Shown piece after piece: positions 51,309 through 58,949 of a DNA stretch of 64,000 bases (positions are counted from its first letter, which is position 1; every line of letters starts with the position of its first letter). The position numbers and the translations under genes were made by a program. The stretch comes from Streptomyces sp. NRRL WC-3618 (GTDB lineage: Bacteria; Actinomycetota; Actinomycetes; Streptomycetales; Streptomycetaceae): positions 1-64,000 of the forward strand of contig NZ_LGDW01000130.1 in NCBI RefSeq assembly GCF_001280005.1, read 5' to 3'. The notes beneath the pieces were generated by a model. It saw only the letters and a list, made by a program, of their open reading frames with translations. It had not been told where the DNA came from and searched no databases.

Positions 51309-52355
51309 ATGGATGCCAACGCACGCCCCGAAGACGCCGGTACCCACCCCGACTTCGACGGGATGTTCCAGATCGTCACCAGCTTCTGGGTGGCGCGGGC
51401 GGTGCACGCCGCCGCCGCGCTGGGCCTGCCCGACCGGCTCGCGGTCGAGCCCCGGACCGCCGCCGCACTGGCCGCCGACACCGGCACCGACCCCCGCTCC
51501 CTGGCCCGGCTGCTGCGCGCCCTGGCCGGTGTGGGCGTGGTGCGCTCGGACGCCGAGGGCCGCTACACGACCACCCCGCTCGGTGACACCCTGCGCTCGG
51601 ACATCCCCGGTTCCCTCACGTCGTTCGTCGAGATGGAGCTGGGCGAGGCCCACCACGCCACCTGGGGGCTGCTGGCGGACTCCGTACGGTCGGGCGAACC
51701 GGTCTTCGAGCGGGCGGTGGGAAAGAAGATCTGGCAGTTCTTCGAGGACACCCCCGCCATGAACGCCCACCTCGGCAAGGCGATGACCGGGCTCACCGCG
51801 ATGGTCGCCGACGCCGTCCTCGACGTCTACGACTTCGGCCCCCATGAGCGGATCGTGGACGTCGGCGGCGGCGAGGGCGGCTTCCTCGCCTCCATCCTCA
51901 CCGCCCACCCCCAGGCGCACGGCGTCGTCCTCGATCTCCCGCACGTCGTGGCGCACGGCCACGAGCGGATCGAGGCCGCGGGCCTCGCGGACCGGTGCGA
52001 ACTCGTCGGGGGGGACTTCTTCGAGAAGGTTCCCGAGGGCGGCGACCTCTACACGATGAAGTGGGTTCTGCACGACTGGGACGACGCCGGCGCCCTCGAG
52101 ATCCTCAAGTCCTGCCGTCGGGCCATGGGCGACAACGCGCGTCTGCTCGTCGTGGACACGGTCGTCCCGGACGGCGACGACTTCTCGCCGAGCAAGATCA
52201 TCGACCTCAACATGATGGTGCTCAGCGGCGGTCAGGAACGCACGGCCGAAGAGTTCCGGCAGCTCCTCGCGGCGGCCGGCTTCACCCTGACCCGCATCCT
52301 GCCCACCCGCTCACCGAGCAGCGTGGTGGAGGCAGTTCCCGCGCCGCTCGCCTGA
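51309..52355 (+). CDS. SAM-dependent O-methyltransferase (COMT-like)
   Basis: A 348-residue protein with the plan of plant and actinobacterial class II O-methyltransferases. The N-terminal dimerisation winged helix (about 10-100: QIVTSFWVARAVHAAAALGL, LLRALAGVGVV) precedes a Rossmann domain with IVDVGGGEGGFLASILTAHP, DLPHVV and GGDFFEKVPEGGDLYTMKWV. The catalytic base is His in LHDWDD. Such enzymes methylate phenolic hydroxyls of aromatic natural products. The terphenyl hydroxyls are obvious candidates, by inference. It lies after a strong terminator, so it has its own promoter. Confidence 0.9.
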   Translation: MDANARPEDAGTHPDFDGMFQIVTSFWVARAVHAAAALGLPDRLAVEPRTAAALAADTGTDPRSLARLLRALAGVGVVRSDAEGRYTTTPLGDTLRSDIPGSLTSFVEMELGEAHHATWGLLADSVRSGEPVFERAVGKKIWQFFEDTPAMNAHLGKAMTGLTAMVADAVLDVYDFGPHERIVDVGGGEGGFLASILTAHPQAHGVVLDLPHVVAHGHERIEAAGLADRCELVGGDFFEKVPEGGDLYTMKWVLHDWDDAGALEILKSCRRAMGDNARLLVVDTVVPDGDDFSPSKIIDLNMMVLSGGQERTAEEFRQLLAAAGFTLTRILPTRSPSSVVEAVPAPLA

Positions 52356-52425
52356 CGCCCACTCAACTCCCCTACCGCGTCCTGTTTTTCACATCGCTTC
52401 CGTTCACATCACTCCAGGAGTTTCC

Positions 52426-52776
52426 GTGTTCATCGCGTACGTCGTCGCCGCGAGCCTGCTCGCCCTTGTGCTCATCGCCTCCGGCAGAGCCAAACTCGTC
52501 CGGGACGAGAAGGTCACCGAGGGGATGCACAAGATCGGCGTGCCCGACAGCTGGTTCCCGCGGCTGTCGGCCCTGGAGATCAGTGGCGCGCTCGGCCTGA
52601 TCGTCGGCATCTTCTACCGGCCGCTGGGCATCGCCGCCAGCGTCGGGATCATCCTCTACTTCATCGGCGCGATCATCACCCACCTCCGCGCCAAGGACAC
52701 GAAGGGCCTGCCGATGCCGGCCGTCCTGATGGCGGTCGCGGCGGCTCCGCTGCTGTTCGGCATCGCGACCGTCTGA
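52426..52776 (+). CDS. DoxX-family membrane protein
   Basis: A 116-residue protein (GTG 52426) with four hydrophobic helices: VVAASLLALVLIASGRAKL, LSALEISGALGLIVG, ASVGIILYFIGAIITHL and PAVLMAVAAAPLLFG. This is the DoxX/DUF4870-like small quinone-related membrane fold. DoxX relatives associate with redox enzymes and thiol stress. It is 22 nt before the DsbA-like gene and probably cotranscribed with it. Confidence 0.85.
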   Translation: MFIAYVVAASLLALVLIASGRAKLVRDEKVTEGMHKIGVPDSWFPRLSALEISGALGLIVGIFYRPLGIAASVGIILYFIGAIITHLRAKDTKGLPMPAVLMAVAAAPLLFGIATV

Positions 52777-52798
52777 CAATCTGACAGGGGAGAGAGCA

Positions 52799-53449
52799 AT
52801 GTCCGACACGGTGAAGTCTCCGACTCCGGTCGACTTCTGGTTCGACCCGCTGTGCGCGTGGACCTGGGGGACCTCTCGCTGGCTGCTGGAGGCGGCGCGC
52901 TCTCGCGACCTCGACATCCGCTGGCATGTCATGAGCCTGGCCATCCTCAACGAGGGCCGGCTCGACCAGATCCCGGAGCAGTTCCACGACCTGGTGGGTC
53001 CCAAGGGGCTGCGCCCGGTACGGGTGATCGTCGCGGCCCAGCAGCAGCACGACGCCGACGCGGTCGCCCGGCTCTACACGGAACTGGGCACCCGCTTCCA
53101 CAAGGAGGGCGAGACCCCCAGCCCCACCCTCGAAGCCATCGAGGAAGCGCTGACGGCGGCGGGTCTCCCGGCGGATCTGATCCAGTACGCCGACACGGAG
53201 ACGTACGACGCCGAGGTCCGCGCCTCCCACGAGCGGTCCCAGGCCGCGGTGGGCGAGGAGTCGGGCAGCCCGGTGATCGCGGTGCCCGACGGCGCGGGAG
53301 AGCGGCGCGCCTTCTTCGGCCCCGTCCTCACGCCCGTCCCCAGGGGCGAGGAGGCCGTCCGCCTCTGGGACGCGCTCCTTCTCGCGGCCTCGGTGCCCGC
53401 TTTCGCGGAGCTGAAGCGGGCGCGGTCGGGGGGCCCGGTCTTCGACTGA
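52799..53449 (+). CDS. DsbA-like protein of the mycothiol-dependent nitroreductase (Rv2466c) family
   Basis: A 216-residue thioredoxin-fold protein from ATG 52799 behind GGGGAGAG. The active-site segment DFWFDPLCAWTWGTSRWLLE aligns with the CPWC motif of Rv2466c, but here it is C19-A-W-T22, with only the first Cys. The alpha insertion and the SGSPVIAVPDGAGERRAFFGP cis-Pro loop fit the family. A single-Cys site suits a mycothiol-coupled reductase or transferase. It is probably part of the redox protection set with DoxX. Confidence 0.88.
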   Translation: MSDTVKSPTPVDFWFDPLCAWTWGTSRWLLEAARSRDLDIRWHVMSLAILNEGRLDQIPEQFHDLVGPKGLRPVRVIVAAQQQHDADAVARLYTELGTRFHKEGETPSPTLEAIEEALTAAGLPADLIQYADTETYDAEVRASHERSQAAVGEESGSPVIAVPDGAGERRAFFGPVLTPVPRGEEAVRLWDALLLAASVPAFAELKRARSGGPVFD

Positions 53450-53544
53450 GCGATGGATGACAGGCCCGGGCCCGGGTCTTCATGCCCGGGCCCGGGCCTT
53501 CGTGCGCGGTCCTGGGCTTGGGCGCGGCTCCGGCCTTCGTACGC

Positions 53545-53630
53545 GGTCCCGGCCGCAGGCCAGGGTCCCGGCCGCAGGCCAGGGTCCCGGCCGCAGGCCA
53601 GGGTCCCGGCCGCAGGCCAGGGTCCCGGAC
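53545..53630. repeat. 19-nt tandem repeat, four copies plus a partial
   Basis: Four perfect copies of GGTCCCGGCCGCAGGCCAG from 53545 to 53620, then GGTCCCGGAC. Degenerate related units (CCCGGGCCCGGGtCTTC, GCGCGGTCCTGGGC) extend back to about 53465. It lies between the DsbA-like gene and its terminator and is not coding. Confidence 0.95.
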
Positions 53631-53661
53631 TTCTTCCACTTGCCCAGGCCTTCGGTCACGT

Positions 53662-53701
53662 GAGCCGGCCTTCGTCCGCAGATGCGGACGGAGGCCGGCT
53701 C
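53662..53701 (+). terminator. Long terminator hairpin before the MFS gene
   Basis: 19-nt arms GAGCCGGCCTTCGTCCGCA / TGCGGACGGAGGCCGGCTC with one G-T pair and a minimal loop. It ends the DoxX/DsbA-like transcript. Confidence 0.85.
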
Positions 53702-53854
53702 TCGTATGCGGGGCCGGAGCCGGGCCGCCGGACGACGGCGTCCCGTCGCTTCGGTCGGTCACACATCCGGTGTCCCACCCATGTCACGGTTTTCCGCTCG
53801 GCTGCGTCGGTCCTGTTGAAGCACTTCACACGACGACGAACGAGAGGCGACAGG

Positions 53855-55375
53855 ATGGGCACGGACGCACCGAAAGCGCAGCAGCGAAACCCCTGGCTGG
53901 TGCTGGCGGTACTCTGCGCGAGCTTCTTCATGACGCTGCTTGACACGACCATCGTCACGATCGCCATCCCCGAGATGGCCGCGGGGCTCGGCGCATCGCT
54001 GGACGACATCCTCTGGTTCGCCAACGCCTACATGCTCGTCTTCGCGGCGCTGCTGCTGCTCTCCGGACGGCTCGGCGACCGGTTCGGCGCACAGCGCGCC
54101 TTCACCGCCGGGCTCGCGATCTTCACCGTGGCCTCGGCGGTGTGCGGGTTCGTGGACACCCCGGGGCAGATGATCGCGGCCCGGGCGGTCCAGGGGCTCG
54201 GCGCCGCGGTGATGATGCCGCAGACCCTGGCCCTGATCAGCGCCGTCTTCCCGGCGGAGCGCCGCGGCGCGGCCTTCGGCGTGTGGTCCGCGGTCGCGGG
54301 CCTCGCCACCGTCGCGGGACCCACCGTCGGTGGCGCGCTGGTCTCCGGCCTGGACTGGCGCTGGATCTTCTTCATCAACGTCCCGATCGGCCTGGCGGCC
54401 CTGGTGGGCGCGTTCGTCGTGGTGCCCGACATTCGGACGGGGCAGCAGACCTCGCTTGACCTGCCGGGCGCGGTGCTGTCCACGGCCGGCCTCAGCCTGA
54501 TCGTGTACGGCCTGATCGAGGGCCAGCGCTACGACTGGGGCACCATCGAGTCCTTCCTCAGCATCCCCCTGGTCCTGGTGCTCGGCGTGGCGCTCCTCGG
54601 GCTCTTCGCGTTGCACCAGCGGGCCCGCCAGGACCGCCGTCCGCTGGTCCCGTTCGAGCTGTTCCGCAGCCGCAGGTTCACCGTCTCCGCGATGCTCGGG
54701 GCGATGCTGCTCTTCGGTTCCATCGGCGTGCTGCTGCCGCTCACCCTCTATCTCCAGTCCGTCCTCGGGCTCTCGGCGGGCGAGGCCGGCCTCGCCCTGG
54801 TACCGGGACCGCTGGTCTCGCTGTTCGTGGCGCCCGTGGCGGGCAACGCCGTCGGCAGGCTGGGCGGCCGCAAGCTCCTCGTTCCCGGGCTGCTGATCTT
54901 CGGCGCCGGAATCGCCCTCACGGCGGCCATGGCGCGGGCGGACTCCAGCGTGTGGGCGATCATCCCCGGCCAGATCGTGTTCGGTGTCGGTATGGGCCTG
55001 GTGTTCGCGCCTACCAGCACCCTCGCGATGCAGGAGATCCCGCTGCGGCTGACCGGCGTCGCCTCCGGTGTTTTCACCACGTTCCGGCAGATCGGCGCCG
55101 TCGTCGGCGCGGCGACGGTCGGTGCGCTGCTCCAGAACCGGCTCGCCGCCGAGGGCGTACCGGAGGAGGTGCGGCAGCAGGCCGGCCGGCTCACGGACTC
55201 GGTGTACGCCGACGGTCTCACCGACGCCGTGCGCTCCGGCCTGTACCTGACGGTCGCGGTCGCCGTGGTCGCCGCAGCCCTCGCGCTGCTCCTGCCGCCC
55301 CCGGCCCCGCGACCGGAGCCGGAAGCACCCGCGGAGCCGCGCGCCGGGGCGGACGCGGCCCGGGCCGTGGATTAG
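53855..55375 (+). CDS. MFS exporter, DHA2 (14-TM) type
   Basis: A 506-residue transporter from ATG 53855 (MGTDAPKAQQRNPW). About 14 hydrophobic helices are present. Motif A-like LLLLSGRLGDRFGAQRAFTAG and the drug/H+ antiporter motif AVQGLGAAVMMPQTLALIS and WSAVAGLATVAGPTVGGAL are clear. LLDTTIVTIAIPEMA is the DHA2 motif in TM1. Members export drugs and natural products by proton antiport. By position it is probably the exporter and self-resistance factor of the cluster. Confidence 0.93.
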   Translation: MGTDAPKAQQRNPWLVLAVLCASFFMTLLDTTIVTIAIPEMAAGLGASLDDILWFANAYMLVFAALLLLSGRLGDRFGAQRAFTAGLAIFTVASAVCGFVDTPGQMIAARAVQGLGAAVMMPQTLALISAVFPAERRGAAFGVWSAVAGLATVAGPTVGGALVSGLDWRWIFFINVPIGLAALVGAFVVVPDIRTGQQTSLDLPGAVLSTAGLSLIVYGLIEGQRYDWGTIESFLSIPLVLVLGVALLGLFALHQRARQDRRPLVPFELFRSRRFTVSAMLGAMLLFGSIGVLLPLTLYLQSVLGLSAGEAGLALVPGPLVSLFVAPVAGNAVGRLGGRKLLVPGLLIFGAGIALTAAMARADSSVWAIIPGQIVFGVGMGLVFAPTSTLAMQEIPLRLTGVASGVFTTFRQIGAVVGAATVGALLQNRLAAEGVPEEVRQQAGRLTDSVYADGLTDAVRSGLYLTVAVAVVAAALALLLPPPAPRPEPEAPAEPRAGADAARAVD

Positions 55376-55459
55376 GGCGCCTGGCCCCAGCCGCCTTTCC
55401 CGGATCTCAGCATTACTGCTTTCGCACCGTTTTCGCATCGTTTTCGAGGAGGAATTTCC

Positions 55460-55924
55460 ATGTCGGAAAAGACCGTCATCCAGCGTTACATCATGGCGCT
55501 CGGTGATCAGGACTGGGCCGCTCTGGAAAAGCTGTACGCCCCGGACGTCACCATGTACGCACCCAGCGCCTGGGGGGTGCAGGGCGTGGAATTCCTGCTG
55601 AAATTCTGCCAGGAGGTCCACAGCGCCCACCCCGGTATCCGTGCCGTCCTGCACGACGAGTTCTACAGCGCCGACGGCACCCGGGGGTCCTTCCGGTTCG
55701 CGCTGCACTGGCACAACACCGGCCCGTACTTCGGCAACGCGCCCACCGGCGAGCGCGGATCGAGCATCGAGCAGCACACCGTACGCATCGAGGACGGGCG
55801 GATCGTCGAGCAGGTGGTCGCGGCCAGCACCTTGGGGCTGCACTTTCTCCAGAAGGAGGCGTGGGGGGTGGCGTATGTGAAGGACGCCGTCGATCCGGCT
55901 CCCGAGATCGTCTCCGCGCCGTGA
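55460..55924 (+). CDS. SnoaL-fold protein, second of the cluster
   Basis: A 154-residue NTF2-fold protein from ATG 55460 behind GAGGAGG. Features: VIQRYIMALGDQDWAALEKLYAPDVTMYAP, FRFALHWHNTGPYFGNAPTG, IEQHTVRIEDGRIVEQVV. It differs from the EchC-like protein at 47091 and is coupled by a 4-nt overlap (GTGA) to the adenylating enzyme that follows. It may be a cyclase, dehydratase or hydrolase acting on an acyl intermediate made by that partner. Confidence 0.85.
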   Translation: MSEKTVIQRYIMALGDQDWAALEKLYAPDVTMYAPSAWGVQGVEFLLKFCQEVHSAHPGIRAVLHDEFYSADGTRGSFRFALHWHNTGPYFGNAPTGERGSSIEQHTVRIEDGRIVEQVVAASTLGLHFLQKEAWGVAYVKDAVDPAPEIVSAP

Positions 55925-57645
55925 CCGAGCCGCTCGTCGACGGCCCCTGGTCCCTGGAGGGCGCCGCCGGGCTGGTGCCGGGGGACGTCGCCGAGCGGTT
56001 CCGGGAGCGCGGATGGTGGCGGGACACCTCCGTCCTGCACGATCTGTTCCGGGTCGCCGCCGAGAGTCCGGACGCCCCGGCGATCGTCGTCTACTGCGTG
56101 CAGGACGGCCGTACCACCACCGTGCGCTACGCCGAACTGGCGTTCCACGTCCGGAGGTTCGCGGCGGCGCTGACCTCCCTCGGGGTGCGCCGGGGCGATC
56201 GCGTCGCCTTCCAGTTGCCCAACTGGTGGGAGGTGGCGGCCCTCACCCTCGCCTGCTGCTGGACCGGCGCGATCGCCGTACCCCTGCTGCCCACCCTGCG
56301 CGCCCTGGAGCTGGAACTCATGCTCAAGGCGGCCCGCGCCCAGGTGTGCGTCGTCGTGGACACCTGGGAGGGCTACGACTGCGTGGCCGCGCTGGAGGAG
56401 ATCTCCACCCGGCTTCCCTGGCTGCGTCATGGCGTTGTCCACGGGGAGCGGGTCCCGCCGTGGGCGGTCGACTTCCGCGAGTACTTCCTGCGTACCCCGC
56501 ACGAGGAACGGTTCGCGCCGCCGCGCCTGCCGACCGGGGAGGCCCTCGACCGGGTCTGCATGCTGCTGTTCACCTCCGGCACCACCGGGGAACGCAAGGC
56601 GGTGCTGCACACCGAGAACACCTTGTACGCGGGCACCGGGGCGGGGGCCGGCACGGTGGAGCGGGGCTGGGCCGCCCGCGAGGTGTTCAGCACCCCGCAC
56701 CCCATCACGGGTCCCGCGGGCCTGCTGTACTGCGTATGGGGCCCGATCCTCGCCGGGGGCACCGGCGCCTACCAGGACGTGTGGGCGCCGGAGCGGTACC
56801 TGGAACTGCTGTCGGCGGCCTCAGTCACCCAGACCTTCCTGGCCCCCTCCTTCGTCAAGCAGCTCCTGGAGGAGCAGCGCCGGCGCCCCCGCTCGCTGCC
56901 CTCGCTGCGGTTCGTGATGACCGGCGCCGCCCCGGTACGGGCGGACCTCGCCCGGGCGATCCACGACGAGCTGCGGGTCCCGGTGCGCGCGTGCTGGGGC
57001 ATGACCGAGGTGGGCATGGGCTTCCGGACCCGCGAGGACGACCCCTGCGACTGGGCAGCGAAGAGCGACGGCTCGCCGATGCCGGGCCTGGAGATGCGGC
57101 TGCTCCCGGGCCCCGGCGACGACGGCGTCCACCGGCTGCTGGTCAGGGGCGCGTCGCTGGCCGTCGGGTTCTGGCAGCCGGGCTCCGGGGAGCCGTTCCA
57201 CGCGACGTGGCAGCACGACGACGGCTGGCTGGACACCGGGGACCTGGTACGCGAGGACGGCCGGGGCGGCATCCGTTTCGCCGGCCGGGCGAGCCGGCGG
57301 GTCGGCACCACGTTCATGATCCCGGTGGCGGAGGTCGAGCAGGAGATTCTGCGCCACCCCGGGGTACGGGAGGTGGTGATCGTCGGCTACGAGGAGGAGC
57401 CGGGACACGAGAGCTCGTGCGCCGTGGTGGTGGCCGACGGGGACCGCTGCCCGACACTCGCGGAGCTGGTGGGCATCCTCGTCGAACGCGGGATGACGCG
57501 GTGGTACCTGCCGACACGGCTGCTGGAGGTGTCCCCGGAGCTGCCGCGCAACGAGAACGGCAAAATTCGCTATGAGCGGTTGAGGGCCATGATTATAGAC
57601 TCGGCAGGTCAGTTGGCGAGCGATCGCGACGAGCGCCGACCCTGA
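55921..57645 (+). CDS. Class I adenylate-forming enzyme (acyl/aryl-CoA ligase-like)
   Basis: A 574-residue protein from GTG 55921, overlapping the SnoaL stop. ANL signatures: LLFTSGTTGERKAVLHT (P-loop), WGMTEVGMGF, GWLDTGDLVRED, and the C-terminal LPRNENGKIRYERL with the catalytic Lys. There is no carrier domain, so it probably forms a CoA thioester or loads a separate carrier protein. PHPITGPAGLLYCVWGP resembles cyclohexanecarboxylate/aryl-CoA ligase-type members. It could activate an aromatic acid imported by the BenE-like transporter. That link is inferred from distance alone. Confidence 0.87.
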   Translation: MTEPLVDGPWSLEGAAGLVPGDVAERFRERGWWRDTSVLHDLFRVAAESPDAPAIVVYCVQDGRTTTVRYAELAFHVRRFAAALTSLGVRRGDRVAFQLPNWWEVAALTLACCWTGAIAVPLLPTLRALELELMLKAARAQVCVVVDTWEGYDCVAALEEISTRLPWLRHGVVHGERVPPWAVDFREYFLRTPHEERFAPPRLPTGEALDRVCMLLFTSGTTGERKAVLHTENTLYAGTGAGAGTVERGWAAREVFSTPHPITGPAGLLYCVWGPILAGGTGAYQDVWAPERYLELLSAASVTQTFLAPSFVKQLLEEQRRRPRSLPSLRFVMTGAAPVRADLARAIHDELRVPVRACWGMTEVGMGFRTREDDPCDWAAKSDGSPMPGLEMRLLPGPGDDGVHRLLVRGASLAVGFWQPGSGEPFHATWQHDDGWLDTGDLVREDGRGGIRFAGRASRRVGTTFMIPVAEVEQEILRHPGVREVVIVGYEEEPGHESSCAVVVADGDRCPTLAELVGILVERGMTRWYLPTRLLEVSPELPRNENGKIRYERLRAMIIDSAGQLASDRDERRP

Positions 57646-57659
57646 GGAAACGGGGAGTC

Positions 57660-58571
57660 ATGGCCGAGGCGACAGCCGTCTCCGAGCGGTCCGGGACCTC
57701 GGATCCGTTCGAACAGTACCGGCAGCTGATGTTCGGCATCTCGTACCGCATGCTCGGTACCGTCGTCGACGCCGAGGACGTCGTCCAGGAGACCTGGCTG
57801 CGCTGGCAGCGCGTCGACCGGGACGCGGTCGGTGATCCTCGCGGATATCTGGTGCGTGCCGTCACCCGCACCGCCATCGACCAGATGCGCCGCAGCCGGG
57901 CCCGGCGCGAGGAGTACGTGGGGCCCTGGCTGCCCGAACCGCTGCTGGTCTCGTCCGACGTGGCGATGGAGTCCTCCATCCTCGGCGAGTCGCTGAGCAT
58001 GGCGGTCCTGGTGATGATGGAGACGCTGTCGCCGCTGGAGCGCGCGGTGTTCGTGCTGCACGAGGTGTTCGGCTTCAGCTTCCCCGAGGTCGCCGAAGCG
58101 GTCGACCGCACGGAGACGGCCGTACGGCAGCTCGGCAGCCGGGCCCGGCGCCATGTGCGGCTGCGCCGACGGCGTTTCGAGCCGGACCGCCGGCAGGCCC
58201 GCGAGATCACCGAACGCTTCCTCGCCGCCTGCCTCGACGGCGACGTCGAGGCGCTCATGGCGGTGCTGGCCCCCGACGTGACGATGTGGGCGGACGGCAA
58301 CGGCCACGCGGAGACCCCGCGCGTCCCGCTGTACGGCGCCGCCGCCATCACCGAGTACTTCGCGTCCACGGCGGGCCGCTACCCGGCCGGGCTGGTGGTC
58401 CACATGCACGAGCAGTACGACGGCGCGCCCGCCGCCGTACTGGCCACGCCGGCCGGCGTGTTCGCCGTGGTCACCGCGGACATCGACCTGATAGACGGCC
58501 ACCCCCGCGTCACGGCCGTACGCGCCGTACGCAATCCGGAGAAACTGGGCCAGGTACCGACGATCCGCTGA
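57660..58571 (+). CDS. ECF41-type RNA polymerase sigma factor
   Basis: A 303-residue sigma factor with a C-terminal SnoaL-like extension. Region 2 at about 15-80 (YRMLGTVVDAEDVVQETWLRWQ), linker WLPEP at 90-94 (typical of ECF41), region 4 at about 115-165 (LERAVFVLHEVFGFSF, RTETAVRQLGSRAR). The extension (180-303) carries DGNGH at 212-216 where ECF41 proteins have DGGGK, and NPEKL at 292-296 for NPDKL. In ECF41 this extension acts as a built-in activator/inhibitor instead of an anti-sigma factor. It probably controls cluster or neighbouring redox genes. Confidence 0.92.
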   Translation: MAEATAVSERSGTSDPFEQYRQLMFGISYRMLGTVVDAEDVVQETWLRWQRVDRDAVGDPRGYLVRAVTRTAIDQMRRSRARREEYVGPWLPEPLLVSSDVAMESSILGESLSMAVLVMMETLSPLERAVFVLHEVFGFSFPEVAEAVDRTETAVRQLGSRARRHVRLRRRRFEPDRRQAREITERFLAACLDGDVEALMAVLAPDVTMWADGNGHAETPRVPLYGAAAITEYFASTAGRYPAGLVVHMHEQYDGAPAAVLATPAGVFAVVTADIDLIDGHPRVTAVRAVRNPEKLGQVPTIR

Positions 58572-58680
58572 GCGACGCCGACAGCCCGCGAGTCCGCCGG
58601 GCGCCCCTTGCCCGGAGTGGTGTCCGTGAGTGCCGGGTCGTGGGCCGCATCCCGATGGTGCTCCAGACGCGGCCGACGGC

Positions 58681-58923
58681 AGCCAGAGCGCCGACCCGGC
58701 GCCCCAGCCGGTACCCGGGACCCCGACGAGCCGGGCCGCCGGAAGGCAGGCTCTGGCACCCCGCACCTGTTCAAACGGCGGCCCCCACCCCGCGACACGA
58801 CCGCCGTCAGTCAGAGCACCGGCCGACACCCCCAAACCGGCGCCCGGGGCCCCCACGAGCCGAGCCGTCCGCCGAACGCCAGCGGCCGGCGCCCCACGCC
58901 TGTTTCAAGCGCCCCGCACCCCG
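58681..58923. repeat. Imperfect direct duplication of about 113 nt
   Basis: Copy one (58681-58792) and copy two (58809-58923) share AGnCAGAGC at the start, GGCGCCC..., CCCnCGAGCCG, CCGCACCTGTTcAA / ACGCCTGTTTcAA, and end in CCCCGC-type sequence. They fill most of the 58572-58949 gap between convergent genes. I see no open frame in either copy that looks like a gene, so this appears to be a non-coding duplication. Confidence 0.6.
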
Positions 58924-58949
58924 CCCGCCTGTCCACCAGCGATCGTCGG

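Noticed and set aside
53545..53630. 19-nt tandem array as a CRISPR or an origin iteron set
   Set aside because: The copies are directly adjacent without spacers, and there is no replication gene or DnaA-box cluster nearby.
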